A stretch of DNA of 64,000 nt from JACVRM01 sp963817375 (GTDB lineage Bacteria; Actinomycetota; Thermoleophilia; Gaiellales; Gaiellaceae). The stretch lies in the NCBI GenBank assembly GCA_963817375.1, contig CAWFOB010000002.1, positions 124,001 to 188,000 of the forward strand. Direction: 5' to 3'. Below are positions 8,320 to 16,403 of this stretch, in pieces (positions within the stretch are counted from its first letter, which is position 1; every line of letters starts with the position of its first letter). A model generated the notes under the pieces. That model was not told where the DNA came from and did no database searches. It saw only the letters and a list, made by a program, of their open reading frames with translations. A program made the translations under genes and the position numbers.

Positions 8320-8922
8320 ATGTCCGACGCAGCACAGCTGGTCGTCGAGATCGAGCCGGAGCCCGTCGAGCTGAAGCAGCGGAACAACTGGGCGGGAACG
8401 CGGCTGCTGGTCTCGTCGACGGTCTTCCTCTTCCTGCCGTTCCTCTTCGCCTACCTCTACCTCGCATCGCTCAACACGTCCGGCCTGTGGCGGCCGAACC
8501 ACCTCGACGCGCCGATCGGCTGGGGGATCGCGGTCATGCTGGCGGTGGTCGTCAGCGCCGGGATCGTCGCGTGGGCGCGCTCCGACCTCCAGCGTGGCCT
8601 GGACAGCAGGTCGCGCTGGCTCTCGCTCGTGGCACTCGTCGTCGGCCTCGCCGCAGTGGTGCTGCAGGTAATCGAGTACGCGGCGATCGACTTCGGGCCG
8701 ACGGACGGCGGCTTCGCGAGCGTCTTCATCGGCTGGTCGGGCCTCTTCGCGGTCGTGGTGCTCCTCACGATGGTCTGGCTCGAGATGATCGTGGCGTCTG
8801 CGTTCAGGAACGGGAGCCACGCCCCGGGTTCGAGCCCCGCCGACCTGGACGACCTCGGCTTTTACCTCACGTTCCTCGCCGGCCTGGGCGCCGTCACCTT
8901 CGGGTTCCTCTACCTGTTCTGA
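8320..8922 (+). CDS. ctaE: Cytochrome c oxidase subunit III
   Basis: The 200-residue protein has five hydrophobic helices, begins with an acidic N-terminus (VVEIEPEPVELKQRNNW) and carries the membrane Glu of VLQVIEYAAI expected in the subunit III bundle. It starts three bases after the ctaD stop, preceded by a GGGGGGAGG ribosome site inside the ctaD 3' end. Subunit III stabilises the oxidase and protects its proton uptake. The length fits bacterial short-form subunit III. Confidence 0.9.
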   Translation: MSDAAQLVVEIEPEPVELKQRNNWAGTRLLVSSTVFLFLPFLFAYLYLASLNTSGLWRPNHLDAPIGWGIAVMLAVVVSAGIVAWARSDLQRGLDSRSRWLSLVALVVGLAAVVLQVIEYAAIDFGPTDGGFASVFIGWSGLFAVVVLLTMVWLEMIVASAFRNGSHAPGSSPADLDDLGFYLTFLAGLGAVTFGFLYLF

Positions 8923-8930
8923 GCAGGTCG

Positions 8931-9770
8931 GTGTTCCTGCTCGAGCCGCCCGTCCTGTGTGTCGTCGTCGCGGCGCTGCTCTACGCGCTCGGCGGCCGCG
9001 GCGGCCCCGTCGGCGGACGGGAGCGCGCCGAGCGGCGCTGGCGGACGCTGCTTTTCGCCGCGGGGCTTGCGACCGTCCTGCTCGCCGTCTCCCCGCCGGT
9101 CGATCGCCTGTCCGACTCGCTCTTCTCGATGCACATGGTGCAGCACGTGCTGCTGATCGAGGTGGCCGCTCCGGTGCTCGTGCTCAGCCGGCCGTGGAAT
9201 CGCCTCTGGCGGCCGTTCCCACTCTCGTACCGCCGGTCGGCCGCCGGCGGCATCGCGCGTGACGCCTGGGCCGCGCCGCTCCGCTGGATCGGAGGCTGGC
9301 TCGTCGTGCCCGCGTTCGCGTTCGTGCTGATGAACGGCGTCTTCGTCCTCTGGCACGTGCCTGCGCTCTACGACGCAGCGCTCTCCTACCCGGCCCTCCA
9401 CGATCTCGAGCACCTCACGTTCTTCCTCACGGCCCTGCTCCTCTGGGCTCATCTGCTCGGAGAGGGGCCCTTCCGCGTGCGACTCGCGCTTCCCGGACGG
9501 GCTGTCTACGCGGTCGGAGCAATGCTCGTCGGCTGGGCCGTCGCAGTGGTGATCGCCATGGCTCCATCCCCGCTGTACTCGCACTACGCGGCCGTTGACA
9601 GCCGGCCGTGGGGCCTCTCCGCCCTCGCCGACCAGCAACTCGCGGCGGGAATCATGTGGGTGCCGGCGTCGGTGCCATGGATCGTCGTCGCCCTTGTCTG
9701 CGCCTACGGGTGGCTCGATCCAGGGGCGCGACGGCACAGATGGATACGACAACTCGCTCCGGAGCCCTAG
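8931..9770 (+). CDS. ctaG: Cytochrome oxidase assembly protein CtaG (caa3 type)
   Basis: The 279-residue multi-helix protein contains MHMVQHVLLIEVAAPVLVL, a WHVPALYDAAL segment and HDLEHLTFFLTALLLW, the histidine-rich signature of the CtaG_Bsu family needed for CuB loading of caa3/aa3 oxidases. The GTG at 8931 lies eight bases after the ctaE stop with GAGCAGG upstream; the frame is open earlier, but that part is antisense-like noise over ctaE. It belongs to the oxidase operon. It is unrelated in sequence to the Cox11-type CtaG of proteobacteria. Confidence 0.88.
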   Translation: MFLLEPPVLCVVVAALLYALGGRGGPVGGRERAERRWRTLLFAAGLATVLLAVSPPVDRLSDSLFSMHMVQHVLLIEVAAPVLVLSRPWNRLWRPFPLSYRRSAAGGIARDAWAAPLRWIGGWLVVPAFAFVLMNGVFVLWHVPALYDAALSYPALHDLEHLTFFLTALLLWAHLLGEGPFRVRLALPGRAVYAVGAMLVGWAVAVVIAMAPSPLYSHYAAVDSRPWGLSALADQQLAAGIMWVPASVPWIVVALVCAYGWLDPGARRHRWIRQLAPEP

Positions 9771-9786
9771 TCGACGAGGAGGTGCG

Positions 9787-9921
9787 ATGACGATGACGAC
9801 CATTGCGGCGGACTTCACCACCGGGGCCGTGCTCTCGTGGGCGCTGCCGCTCTTGGCCGTGGGCGCGGTGCTTCTCTGGTGGGGGATCGTGCTCACGATC
9901 CGCGCCTTCAGGGCCCGATAG
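9787..9921 (+). CDS. 44-residue membrane peptide in the oxidase operon
   Basis: A very good ribosome site (GAGGAGG) precedes the ATG at 9787. The peptide is MTMTTIAADFTTGAVLSW followed by one hydrophobic helix (LPLLAVGAVLLWWGIVLTI) and a basic end. It sits between ctaG and the Sco gene, sixteen bases after one and four bases before the other, so it should be translated with them. A small oxidase subunit or assembly helper, like the subunit IV peptides of other oxidases, is the natural guess but cannot be proven from sequence. Confidence 0.62.
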   Translation: MTMTTIAADFTTGAVLSWALPLLAVGAVLLWWGIVLTIRAFRAR

Positions 9922-9925
9922 CGAG

Positions 9926-10588
9926 ATGCCCGCGGCCGAGAGACGCTCCAGAGGCCCCTGGCTCGGACGCTTCGCGGCCACGCTCGGCGCAGCGGCTCTC
10001 GTCGGTGTAACCGCCGGCGTCGGGGCGCACCTGCTCACCGGCGAGACGGCCAGGTCGGCGCCGCCCGGCCTTCCCGACTACCACGGCCAGGCGACCTGGC
10101 CTGCGGGGAAGCGCCCGGCGCCGCCGTTCGTCCTGCGCGACGTGCTCGGCGGTACCCGGTCGCTCGCGTCGACGCGCGGACGGGTCACGTTGATCACGTT
10201 CCTCGACTCGCGCTGCCGTTCGCTGTGCCCGATCGTGGGCAAGACGATCGGAGACATTCAGCGCGAGCTTCCGCGGAAGCTGCGACCGGTGCTACTGGTC
10301 GTCAGCGTCGATCCCCACGGCGACCGGCCCGCGAGTGTTCGCAGTGCGGCGGAGCGCTGGCGACTCGAGCCGGGCTGGCACTGGTTGACGGGAACGCACC
10401 GCCAGCTCGCGGCCGTCTGGCGGTCGTACGGGATCGAGGTGCAGCCGCGGTCGAACGACATCACCCACGGCGCGGCTCTCTACGTCGTCGACCCGAGCGG
10501 CTACGAGCGTGTGGGCTACCTCCCGCCCTTGCTGCCGAACTTCGTCGCCCACGACATCCGCAAGATCGAGGCAGAGGCGACCTCCTAG
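9926..10588 (+). CDS. Sco1/SenC-type copper chaperone
   Basis: The 220-residue protein has an N-terminal membrane anchor (about residues 15-35) and a thioredoxin-like domain with the copper-binding C-R-S-L-C pair in DSRCRSLCPIVGKT and a distal His in DITHGAALYVVDPSG, the CxxxC plus His set that loads copper into CuA of subunit II. The LVVSVDPHGDRPASV segment is also typical. Being last in the oxidase operon fits a role in maturing CtaC and perhaps the nearby cupredoxins. The start ATG lies five bases after the preceding stop. Confidence 0.9.
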   Translation: MPAAERRSRGPWLGRFAATLGAAALVGVTAGVGAHLLTGETARSAPPGLPDYHGQATWPAGKRPAPPFVLRDVLGGTRSLASTRGRVTLITFLDSRCRSLCPIVGKTIGDIQRELPRKLRPVLLVVSVDPHGDRPASVRSAAERWRLEPGWHWLTGTHRQLAAVWRSYGIEVQPRSNDITHGAALYVVDPSGYERVGYLPPLLPNFVAHDIRKIEAEATS

Positions 10589-10593
10589 CCGGC

Positions 10594-10762
10594 CTAGGGG
10601 GGCTTGGCGAAACGGCGTCTGAGCCGCCGGGCCGCGCTGCTCGCCCCGATGCGTCGTCCTCGGTCGCGCCCGTGTGGCAAGCACACGAACGCTCCCTGCG
10701 TCCTAGCCTCGGAACGACCAGCGCACCCCTGCGACGAGCGGCGTTCCGCCAAACCCCCCTAG
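10594..10762. repeat. Near-perfect inverted repeat bracketing a 124-base spacer
   Basis: CTAGGGGGG plus TTGGCG-type sequence at 10594-10616 is repeated in inverted orientation at 10741-10762, about 20 of 22 positions matching. The two arms follow the stop of the Sco gene and overlap the stop of the convergent sulfocyanin-like gene. The loop is too long for an ordinary terminator. It may be a remnant of a small mobile element or a long-range bidirectional termination structure. Nothing else was seen between the two genes. Confidence 0.5.
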
Positions 10763-11316
10763 AAGCCTGTCCTCGTCGAGATGGACGGGTGCTTGACGCC
10801 TCCGACCACGAGCACGTCCCACATGCGCGCCTGCTCGTGCCCCGGGACGAGGCACGCGATCCGGAAGCTCCCGGACCGTGACGCCGTGAACGTGAACCGC
10901 GCGGTCTGGCCGCGCTCCAATCCGACGATCGGCGACGGCGTGGCCGCACCGCGGAAGGCAGGAGTGGCCGCCAGCGGCCCACGCACGATCGCGCAGGAGT
11001 GGCGCATCGACGCTGCGTTTCGGCACGTGACGGCGACGTGCCAGCCGAGCGGTATGCGGACGAGCAGCTGTCCCCGCCCGTAGCCGTCGAAGTTGAACCC
11101 GTTGTTCGCACCGTTGTAGCCGGCGATCAACATCAGCGACGCCTTCTTCCCGGCGGCGTTCCACGAGAGCCAGCTCCTGACCGGTGGGGAGTTGGCAAGA
11201 GGCGACGAAGTCGGCGTCAGAGCCGCGAAAGCCGCCGTGAGAAGCAGGAGAGCTCCGCCGAGCACAGCCATGACGATGACACACCTGGGGCAAGCAGACT
11301 GGTGGGGTCGCGCCAT
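10759..11316 (-). CDS. Sulfocyanin-like blue copper protein
   Basis: The 185-residue product has an N-terminal helix (VIVMAVLGGALLLLTAAFAA) acting as signal or anchor, then a cupredoxin fold: FNFDGYGRGQLLVRIPLGW, a MRHSCAIV strand with the first His ligand, and ACLVPGHEQARMWDVLVV with Cys, His and Met ligands. This arrangement (H ... C..PGH....M) matches sulfocyanins and related type-1 copper proteins that carry electrons to heme-copper oxidases. It is convergent with the oxidase operon and probably feeds CtaC. The name is a family-level call from the ligand pattern. Confidence 0.72.
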   Translation of the reverse strand: MARPHQSACPRCVIVMAVLGGALLLLTAAFAALTPTSSPLANSPPVRSWLSWNAAGKKASLMLIAGYNGANNGFNFDGYGRGQLLVRIPLGWHVAVTCRNAASMRHSCAIVRGPLAATPAFRGAATPSPIVGLERGQTARFTFTASRSGSFRIACLVPGHEQARMWDVLVVGGVKHPSISTRTGF

Positions 11317-11444
11317 GAGCGGCCAGTCTCACGAGCTCGACACCGCTTCCAGCCCTGCCATCTTCGAGCAGGAAGGAAAGCAGGTGAGCGGCTATCGTTC
11401 TCCTCGGCGGTGCGCCTTTTCCCCACTGAGGCGCATGGCTGCTC

Positions 11445-11517
11445 GGCGAGGTAGCTCAGTTGGTAGAGCACACGGCTGAAAACCGTGGTGTCGCCGGTTC
11501 GAATCCGGCCCTCGCCA
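11445..11517 (+). tRNA. tRNA-Phe (GAA)
   Basis: A full cloverleaf is present: acceptor GGCGAGG with CCTCGCC, D arm with AGTTGGTAGA, anticodon stem CACGG/CCGTG with loop CTGAAAA (anticodon GAA), and a TTCGAAT T loop in a GCCGG/CCGGC stem. The discriminator is A and no CCA is encoded. The 128 bases between this gene and the sulfocyanin-like gene hold no recognisable feature. Confidence 0.96.
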
Positions 11518-11608
11518 CTCGCCCATGCTCACGGGCTGTGCGTACGTGCTCCGGGGTTGCCACGGGCTGACGACAAGAGGACAGTGGCGGAACGTGCCTC
11601 CCTGGCGG

Positions 11609-13453
11609 ATGACCACCGCGCTTGCCCTCGCCGCGTCGACGGTCGCAACGGCCGTAATCGCGCCCGCGCTCGTATCCCGGCCGCCGCAGCTCGCCGCCTG
11701 CGCATCCGCACGCTCGTTCGAGGGCGCCGAGGGCGCGCCGCCGCCGGTCGGCGCCTGCGCAGGGTTCGCCCCTCGTCTGGCGCTCCACGCACGCTACCCA
11801 TGGGCGGGCGCCTCGCTCGCGTCGCTGGTCGCTCCGGCGGCGCTCCCCGTGCGCGGGACGGAAGGTCGTGACCGCCTGACGGGCACGCCGTTCGATGACA
11901 ACCTCGAAGGGCTCGGCGGCGACGACATCCTGAACGGGCTCGGCGGCCCCGACCTCATCGACGGAGGCGGCGGCCGGGACCGCATTCGGGCCGGGGCCGG
12001 CAACGACCTCGTCGTCGCCGAAGGAGACGGCGCCAGGGACGACGTTGGCTGCGCGTCCGGCATCGATACGGTCACCGCCGACCTGGTCGATGCCGTCGCC
12101 GCCGACTGCGAGACCGTCTCGCGGGAGCTCTCGCACGATCCCTTCGGCGGTTTCGAAGATCAGCATCAGACAGAGGCCGAGCCGGACAGCTTCGCCTACG
12201 GCGCGGCCATGGTGGCCGTCTTCCAGGTTGCCCGCGCGGCAGACGGCGGCGGCGCGGCCGTGAACGGTTTCTCCACGTCCCGCGACGGTGGCTACACGTG
12301 GCGCTCGGGCATCCTGCCCTCGCTCACGATCAACTCGCAGCCGACCGGCCGCTACGCGCGGGCGAGCGATCCGTCGATCGCGTACGACGTCAAGCACCGG
12401 GTCTGGCTGGCCGCCTCGCTCGTCCTGGACGACGCCGGCACCGCCGTTGTCGTCAGCCAGTCGGCGAACGGCGTCGCCTGGCGACCACCCGTCGTCGCCG
12501 TCCCGGGCGGGCCTGAAAGCCCCGACAAGGACTGGATCGCCTGCGACAACTGGCCGGCGAGCCCTCTGCGCGGGACGTGCTACCTCGCCTACCTCGACCT
12601 CTCCGCCGGCGGGATCGCGGTGCGCTCGTCGGCCGACGGCGGCGCGACCTGGTCGGTGCCGGTGCTTTCCCCCGCCCGCCAGATCCCGGGGGCCATCGTC
12701 AACGGGGCGCAGCCGGCCGTGCTCGAGAACGGCACGCTCGTCGTCCTCTACTCCGTGTTCGAGTCGGAGCGCGTCAACGTCGACCAGATCGCTGCGGTGC
12801 GGTCGACCAACGGCGGCGTGACGTTCACAGGCCCCATTCGTGTTTCGCCGCTCTCCAGCGAGGACGTCACCGGCCTGCGCGTGCCGCCGTTCCTCTCGGC
12901 GGAGGTTGACGGCGGCGGTCGGGTCTGGGCCGCCTGGAGCGACTGCCGCTTCACGCCGGACTGCGACGTCAACGACATCGTCCTGACGCGCTCCAGCGAC
13001 GGCGTCGCCTGGACGGCGCCGATCCGCGTTCCCGGGCAGACGGGCGCGCAGCCGTTCGCGCACGTCGTCCCCGGCCTCGGCGTGGATCCGGGGAGCTCGG
13101 GGCCGACGACGCGCATCGCCGTCGTCTCGTATGCCGTTCCGCCGGACGGCGGCTGCGGGTTCGGGTTCGCCACGTGCGCGACGGCGGACGTCGTGCTCGC
13201 CAGCTCCGTGACGGCCGGGCGGACCTGGCGGCAGTCGCGCCGCCTCGACCCGCGGCCGATGCGGCTCGACTGGATGGCCGACGGCGAGATCGGCGCCTTC
13301 CTTGGCGACTACATCTCGCTCTCGTGGATCGGCGGCCGGCCGGTGCCCGTCTTCGCGCTCGCGCGCCCGCCCGCCGGCGGTGAGCTGCGCCAGGCGGTCT
13401 ACGCGGCCGTCCGCGTGGTCGGCTTTCCCGGCCCCACCGTCAGTCCGCGGTAA
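11609..13453 (+). CDS. Secreted RTX / Asp-box repeat protein
   Basis: The ATG at 11609 gives a signal-like start (MTTALALAASTVATAVIAPA). Residues about 85-135 carry glycine/aspartate nonapeptides of the hemolysin calcium-binding type (GGDDILNGLGGPDLIDGGGG). The remaining 450 residues contain Asp-box motifs (SRDGGYTW, SADGGATW, STNGGVTF, SSDGVAW) of a sialidase-like beta-propeller, with paired cysteines suggesting disulfides outside the cell. No catalytic Arg triad typical of true sialidases was identified, so substrate binding or adhesion is as likely as hydrolysis. The frame is open back to 11525, but that part overlaps nothing conserved. Confidence 0.72.
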   Translation: MTTALALAASTVATAVIAPALVSRPPQLAACASARSFEGAEGAPPPVGACAGFAPRLALHARYPWAGASLASLVAPAALPVRGTEGRDRLTGTPFDDNLEGLGGDDILNGLGGPDLIDGGGGRDRIRAGAGNDLVVAEGDGARDDVGCASGIDTVTADLVDAVAADCETVSRELSHDPFGGFEDQHQTEAEPDSFAYGAAMVAVFQVARAADGGGAAVNGFSTSRDGGYTWRSGILPSLTINSQPTGRYARASDPSIAYDVKHRVWLAASLVLDDAGTAVVVSQSANGVAWRPPVVAVPGGPESPDKDWIACDNWPASPLRGTCYLAYLDLSAGGIAVRSSADGGATWSVPVLSPARQIPGAIVNGAQPAVLENGTLVVLYSVFESERVNVDQIAAVRSTNGGVTFTGPIRVSPLSSEDVTGLRVPPFLSAEVDGGGRVWAAWSDCRFTPDCDVNDIVLTRSSDGVAWTAPIRVPGQTGAQPFAHVVPGLGVDPGSSGPTTRIAVVSYAVPPDGGCGFGFATCATADVVLASSVTAGRTWRQSRRLDPRPMRLDWMADGEIGAFLGDYISLSWIGGRPVPVFALARPPAGGELRQAVYAAVRVVGFPGPTVSPR

Positions 13454-13465
13454 TCCTCAGGGGAC

Positions 13466-13480
13466 TAGGCTGACGGCGCC
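13466..13480 (+). promoter_or_regulatory. -10 element close to the arginase start
   Basis: TAGGCT (13466-13471) ends nine bases before the GTG at 13481. No ribosome-binding sequence lies between, so transcription probably starts on or within three bases of the start codon. Confidence 0.45.
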
Positions 13481-14392
13481 GTGGCCGTCGAAGCGCCGCC
13501 GAAGTCCGTCGCCGTCATCGGCGCTGCGCTCGACCTCGGATCGGGCCGCCGCGGCGTGGATATGGGCCCCTCCGCGATCAGGTACGCCGGGCTCGACGCC
13601 CGGCTCCAGCAGCTCGGGTTCGAGGTCGTCGATCGAGGCAACGTCGGCACCGCGGTCGCGGAGGCGGTGGCGGAGGGCGACGAGCGGCTCCGCTATCTCG
13701 AGCCGATCCTCGCGACCTGCGGGCACATCGCCGACCTCGTCGCCCAGGCACTGGAGCAGGGTCACCTGCCGCTCGTCCTCGGCGGCGACCACTCGGTCGC
13801 GCTCGGCACGCTCGGCGGGCTCGCCCGCGTCCACGGTCCGGGCGGGGTGCTCTGGCTCGACGCGCACGGCGACCTGAACGGCCCGGAGACGACGCCGAGC
13901 GGCAACGTCCACGGCATGGCGCTCTCCGCGGCGCTCGGCCTGGCCGGGCCCGCGTTCCTCAGGGACGCGTGGCCGCTGCCGGCCGTCCTCCCCGACCGGG
14001 TGGCGCTGGTCGGCGTCCGCTCGCTCGACGCCGGCGAGCGCGAGCTGCTCGGCCGCCTCGAGGCGAAGGTCTTCACGATGGACCAGCTCGACCGGGTCGG
14101 TGTCGAGGCGGTGATGAAGGAGGCGCTCGAGCACGTCGCGGGCGACAATTTCGTCCACCTGAGCTTCGACATGGACGTGCTCGACCCGGAGGTTGCGCCC
14201 GGCGTCGGCACACCCGTGCGCGGCGGCCTCAACTACCGCGAGGCCCACCTCGCGATGGAGATCGTCGCCGAGTCCGGCGTGCTGGGGTCAGTCGAGCTGG
14301 TCGAGGTCAACCCGGTGCTCGATCGCGAGAACCAGACGGGCCAGCTAGCGGTCGAGCTCATCGCGAGCGCCCTCGGCGCCCGCATCCTGTAG
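13481..14392 (+). CDS. rocF: Arginase
   Basis: The 303-residue protein matches bacterial arginases along its length: GAALDLGSGRRGVDMGPSAI near the N-terminus, LGGDHSVALGT, WLDAHGDLN and SFDMDVLDP supply the histidine and aspartates that bind the two manganese ions, and VEVNPVLD closes the active site. Arginase hydrolyses arginine to ornithine and urea. The GTG start is supported by a nearby -10 hexamer. Its last 48 bases overlap the 3' end of rarA on the other strand. The gene is probably monocistronic. Confidence 0.92.
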   Translation: MAVEAPPKSVAVIGAALDLGSGRRGVDMGPSAIRYAGLDARLQQLGFEVVDRGNVGTAVAEAVAEGDERLRYLEPILATCGHIADLVAQALEQGHLPLVLGGDHSVALGTLGGLARVHGPGGVLWLDAHGDLNGPETTPSGNVHGMALSAALGLAGPAFLRDAWPLPAVLPDRVALVGVRSLDAGERELLGRLEAKVFTMDQLDRVGVEAVMKEALEHVAGDNFVHLSFDMDVLDPEVAPGVGTPVRGGLNYREAHLAMEIVAESGVLGSVELVEVNPVLDRENQTGQLAVELIASALGARIL

Positions 14393-15643
14393 CCCCTCCT
14401 CCCCGTTCGCAGAGGGCTCGTAGTAGCGCCGGCCCTTGAGCTCGTCGGGCAGGTTGTCCACTTCGAAGCCGGCCGGGTCGTCGTGCGGGTAGATGTAGCC
14501 CTTGCCGCGGCCGAGCTTCTTCGCGCCGGGGTAATGGGCGTCGCGCAGCGCGTCCGGTGGTCGCAGGTGCCCGTGCTCGCGGACGTCCTTCGTCGCCGCG
14601 CCGAGCGCCTTCAGCACGGCGTTCGACTTCGGCGCGCGGGCGATGTAGATGGCCGCCTCGGTCAGGTTCAGCCGCGCCTCGGGCAGGCCGACGTGCTCGA
14701 CCGCCTGGGCGGCGGCGACCGCGACGAGCAGGGCGCGCGGGTCGGCGAGGCCGACGTCTTCGGACGCGTGGACGATCATGCGCCGGGCGACGTAGCGCGC
14801 GTCCTCGCCGCCCTCGAGCATGGCCACCAGGTAGTAGACGGCCGCGTCCGGGTCGGAGGCGCGCATCGACTTGATGAACGCCGAGATGAAGTCGTAGTGG
14901 GCGTCGCCGCCCTTGTCGTAGACGAGCGGCCGCTTGCGCGCCGCATCCTCGACGTGCGCCGCGGACAACGGCTCGCCCGCGGAGGCCGCGGTGTTCCAGG
15001 CCAGCTCGAGGATGTTCAGCGCGTTGCGTGCGTCGCCGCCGGCCCGCTCGGCGATCAGCCCGGCGAGCTCCTCCGGGACATCGGCCTCGATCGCCTCGGC
15101 CCCGCGCTCGACGACCGTGACGAGGTCGTCGCGCGAGTGCGGCTCGAGCTCGTACACCTGCGAGCGCGACAGGAGCGCCGAGTTGACCTCGAAGTACGGG
15201 TTCTCGGTGGTTGCCCCGATCAGCGTGATCATCCCTTCCTCGACCGCCGGCAGCAACGCGTCCTGCTGCGCCTTGTTGAAGCGGTGGATCTCGTCGAGGA
15301 AGAGGATCGTCCGCTCGCCGTGGCCGCCCAGCCGCTCGCGGGCGCGCTGGATGACCTCGCGCACCTGGGAGACCGTCGCCGAGACGGCCGAGAGCTCCTC
15401 GAACGCGGCGCCGGTGGTGTTGGCAATCACGCGGGCGAGCGTCGTCTTGCCACTGCCGGGCGGCCCGTAGAGGATCATCGAGGAGACGCGGTCGTCCTCG
15501 ATCGCCCGGCGGAGGACGGAGCTCTCGCCGAGGATCTGCCGTTGCCCGACGAACTCGTCCAGCGTCCGCGGGCGCAGGCGGATCGCCAGCGGCGCCACGT
15601 CTGGCAGCCGCGCCTTGGCGGCATCGGCGAAGAGGTCGCCCAT
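14345..15643 (-). CDS. rarA: Replication-associated recombination ATPase RarA/MgsA
   Basis: RarA is an AAA+ clamp-loader-like ATPase acting at stalled forks. The 432-residue product has RPRTLDEFVGQ at the N-terminus, Walker A GPPGSGKTT, Walker B TILFLDEIHRFN, sensor ATTENP and the C-terminal helical tetramerisation domain ending at the PGAKKLGRGKGYIYPHD segment that is diagnostic for the family. The last 20 or so residues are encoded antisense to the arginase 3' end and are not conserved. A -10 hexamer, CATACT, ends six bases before the ATG, which marks another leaderless start. It is divergent from the tryptophan dioxygenase gene with only 28 bases between them. Confidence 0.95.
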   Translation of the reverse strand: MGDLFADAAKARLPDVAPLAIRLRPRTLDEFVGQRQILGESSVLRRAIEDDRVSSMILYGPPGSGKTTLARVIANTTGAAFEELSAVSATVSQVREVIQRARERLGGHGERTILFLDEIHRFNKAQQDALLPAVEEGMITLIGATTENPYFEVNSALLSRSQVYELEPHSRDDLVTVVERGAEAIEADVPEELAGLIAERAGGDARNALNILELAWNTAASAGEPLSAAHVEDAARKRPLVYDKGGDAHYDFISAFIKSMRASDPDAAVYYLVAMLEGGEDARYVARRMIVHASEDVGLADPRALLVAVAAAQAVEHVGLPEARLNLTEAAIYIARAPKSNAVLKALGAATKDVREHGHLRPPDALRDAHYPGAKKLGRGKGYIYPHDDPAGFEVDNLPDELKGRRYYEPSANGEEGLQDAGAEGARDELDR

Positions 15644-15655
15644 GGCGGAAGTATG
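15644..15655 (-). promoter_or_regulatory. Leaderless-type -10 element of rarA
   Basis: On the minus strand CATACT (complement of 15650-15655) is followed by six bases and the rarA ATG. The divergent gene has TATGCT at 15652-15657 on the plus strand, fourteen bases before its ATG, so two -10 elements overlap here. Confidence 0.5.
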
Positions 15656-15671
15656 CTGGGGCCTGAAAACG

Positions 15672-16403
15672 ATGGCGACGGCGCCCGAAACCCAGGACGA
15701 GTTCGCGCCGATCCTGCCGGGGCCTGGCGCCTCCGACTACGAGCGCTACCTGCGCACCGACGAGCTGCTTGCGCTGCAGAAGACGGAGGCGGAGCGCGCG
15801 CACCACGACGAGCTCCTCTTCCAGACCGTGCACCAGGCGTCGGAGCTCTGGCTCAAGCTCGCCTGGAGCGAGGCCGAGCTGGCGACCGCGCACCTGCGCA
15901 AGGGCGAGCTCGCGCCGGCCATCCGCCTGCTGCAGCGGTCGATCGGCTGCCTGCAGCGCGTCGACGCCGCGCTCGACATGCTCGAGTTCCTCTCCCCGTG
16001 GGAGTACACGCGCTGGGTGCGGCCCGTGCTCGGCCACGGCAGCGGCTTCGACTCGCCCGGCTTCCGCGAGCTGCGCCGCGTCGCCCCCGACCTCGGCGCG
16101 GCCTTCCACGAGCTGCGCCGCGACGCGGGGCTCAGCGTCGTGGAGCTCTACCAGCGCAACCGCGAGTTCGAGCAGCTCTACACCGTCGCCGAGCTGCTCA
16201 TCGAGCTGGACGAGCGCGTCGGCGTGTGGCGCATCCGCCACCTCAAGATGATCGGGCGGATCATCGGCGAGGGCCAGATCGGCACGCAGGGAACGCCGGT
16301 CGAGCTACTCGCCAAGCTGATCCACCAGAAGCTCTACCCGGAGCTCTGGGACGCGCGCAACGAGCTGACGGACATCGCGAACCGCGAGATCGAGAACGCT
16401 TGA
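15672..16403 (+). CDS. kynA: Tryptophan 2,3-dioxygenase
   Basis: This heme dioxygenase opens tryptophan to N-formylkynurenine. The 243-residue product has FQTVHQASELWLKLAWSEA (the distal His region), a GSGFDSPGFRELRR substrate loop and WRIRHLKMIGRIIG with the proximal heme His, followed by the GTQGTP variant of the usual GTGGS loop. It is slightly shorter than typical 270-residue members. It overlaps the downstream M20 peptidase gene by four bases (TTGA), so the two are probably translated together. No kynureninase or formamidase is adjacent. Confidence 0.9.
   Translation: MATAPETQDEFAPILPGPGASDYERYLRTDELLALQKTEAERAHHDELLFQTVHQASELWLKLAWSEAELATAHLRKGELAPAIRLLQRSIGCLQRVDAALDMLEFLSPWEYTRWVRPVLGHGSGFDSPGFRELRRVAPDLGAAFHELRRDAGLSVVELYQRNREFEQLYTVAELLIELDERVGVWRIRHLKMIGRIIGEGQIGTQGTPVELLAKLIHQKLYPELWDARNELTDIANREIENA

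Noticed and set aside
11445..11600. Integration site at the tRNA-Phe gene
   Set aside because: No integrase, no repeated 3' tRNA segment and no shift in base composition was seen downstream.
14483..16399. Long upstream part of the frame of the M20 peptidase gene
   Set aside because: This part is antisense to rarA and overlaps kynA in another frame; the conserved peptidase begins at the TTG 16400.
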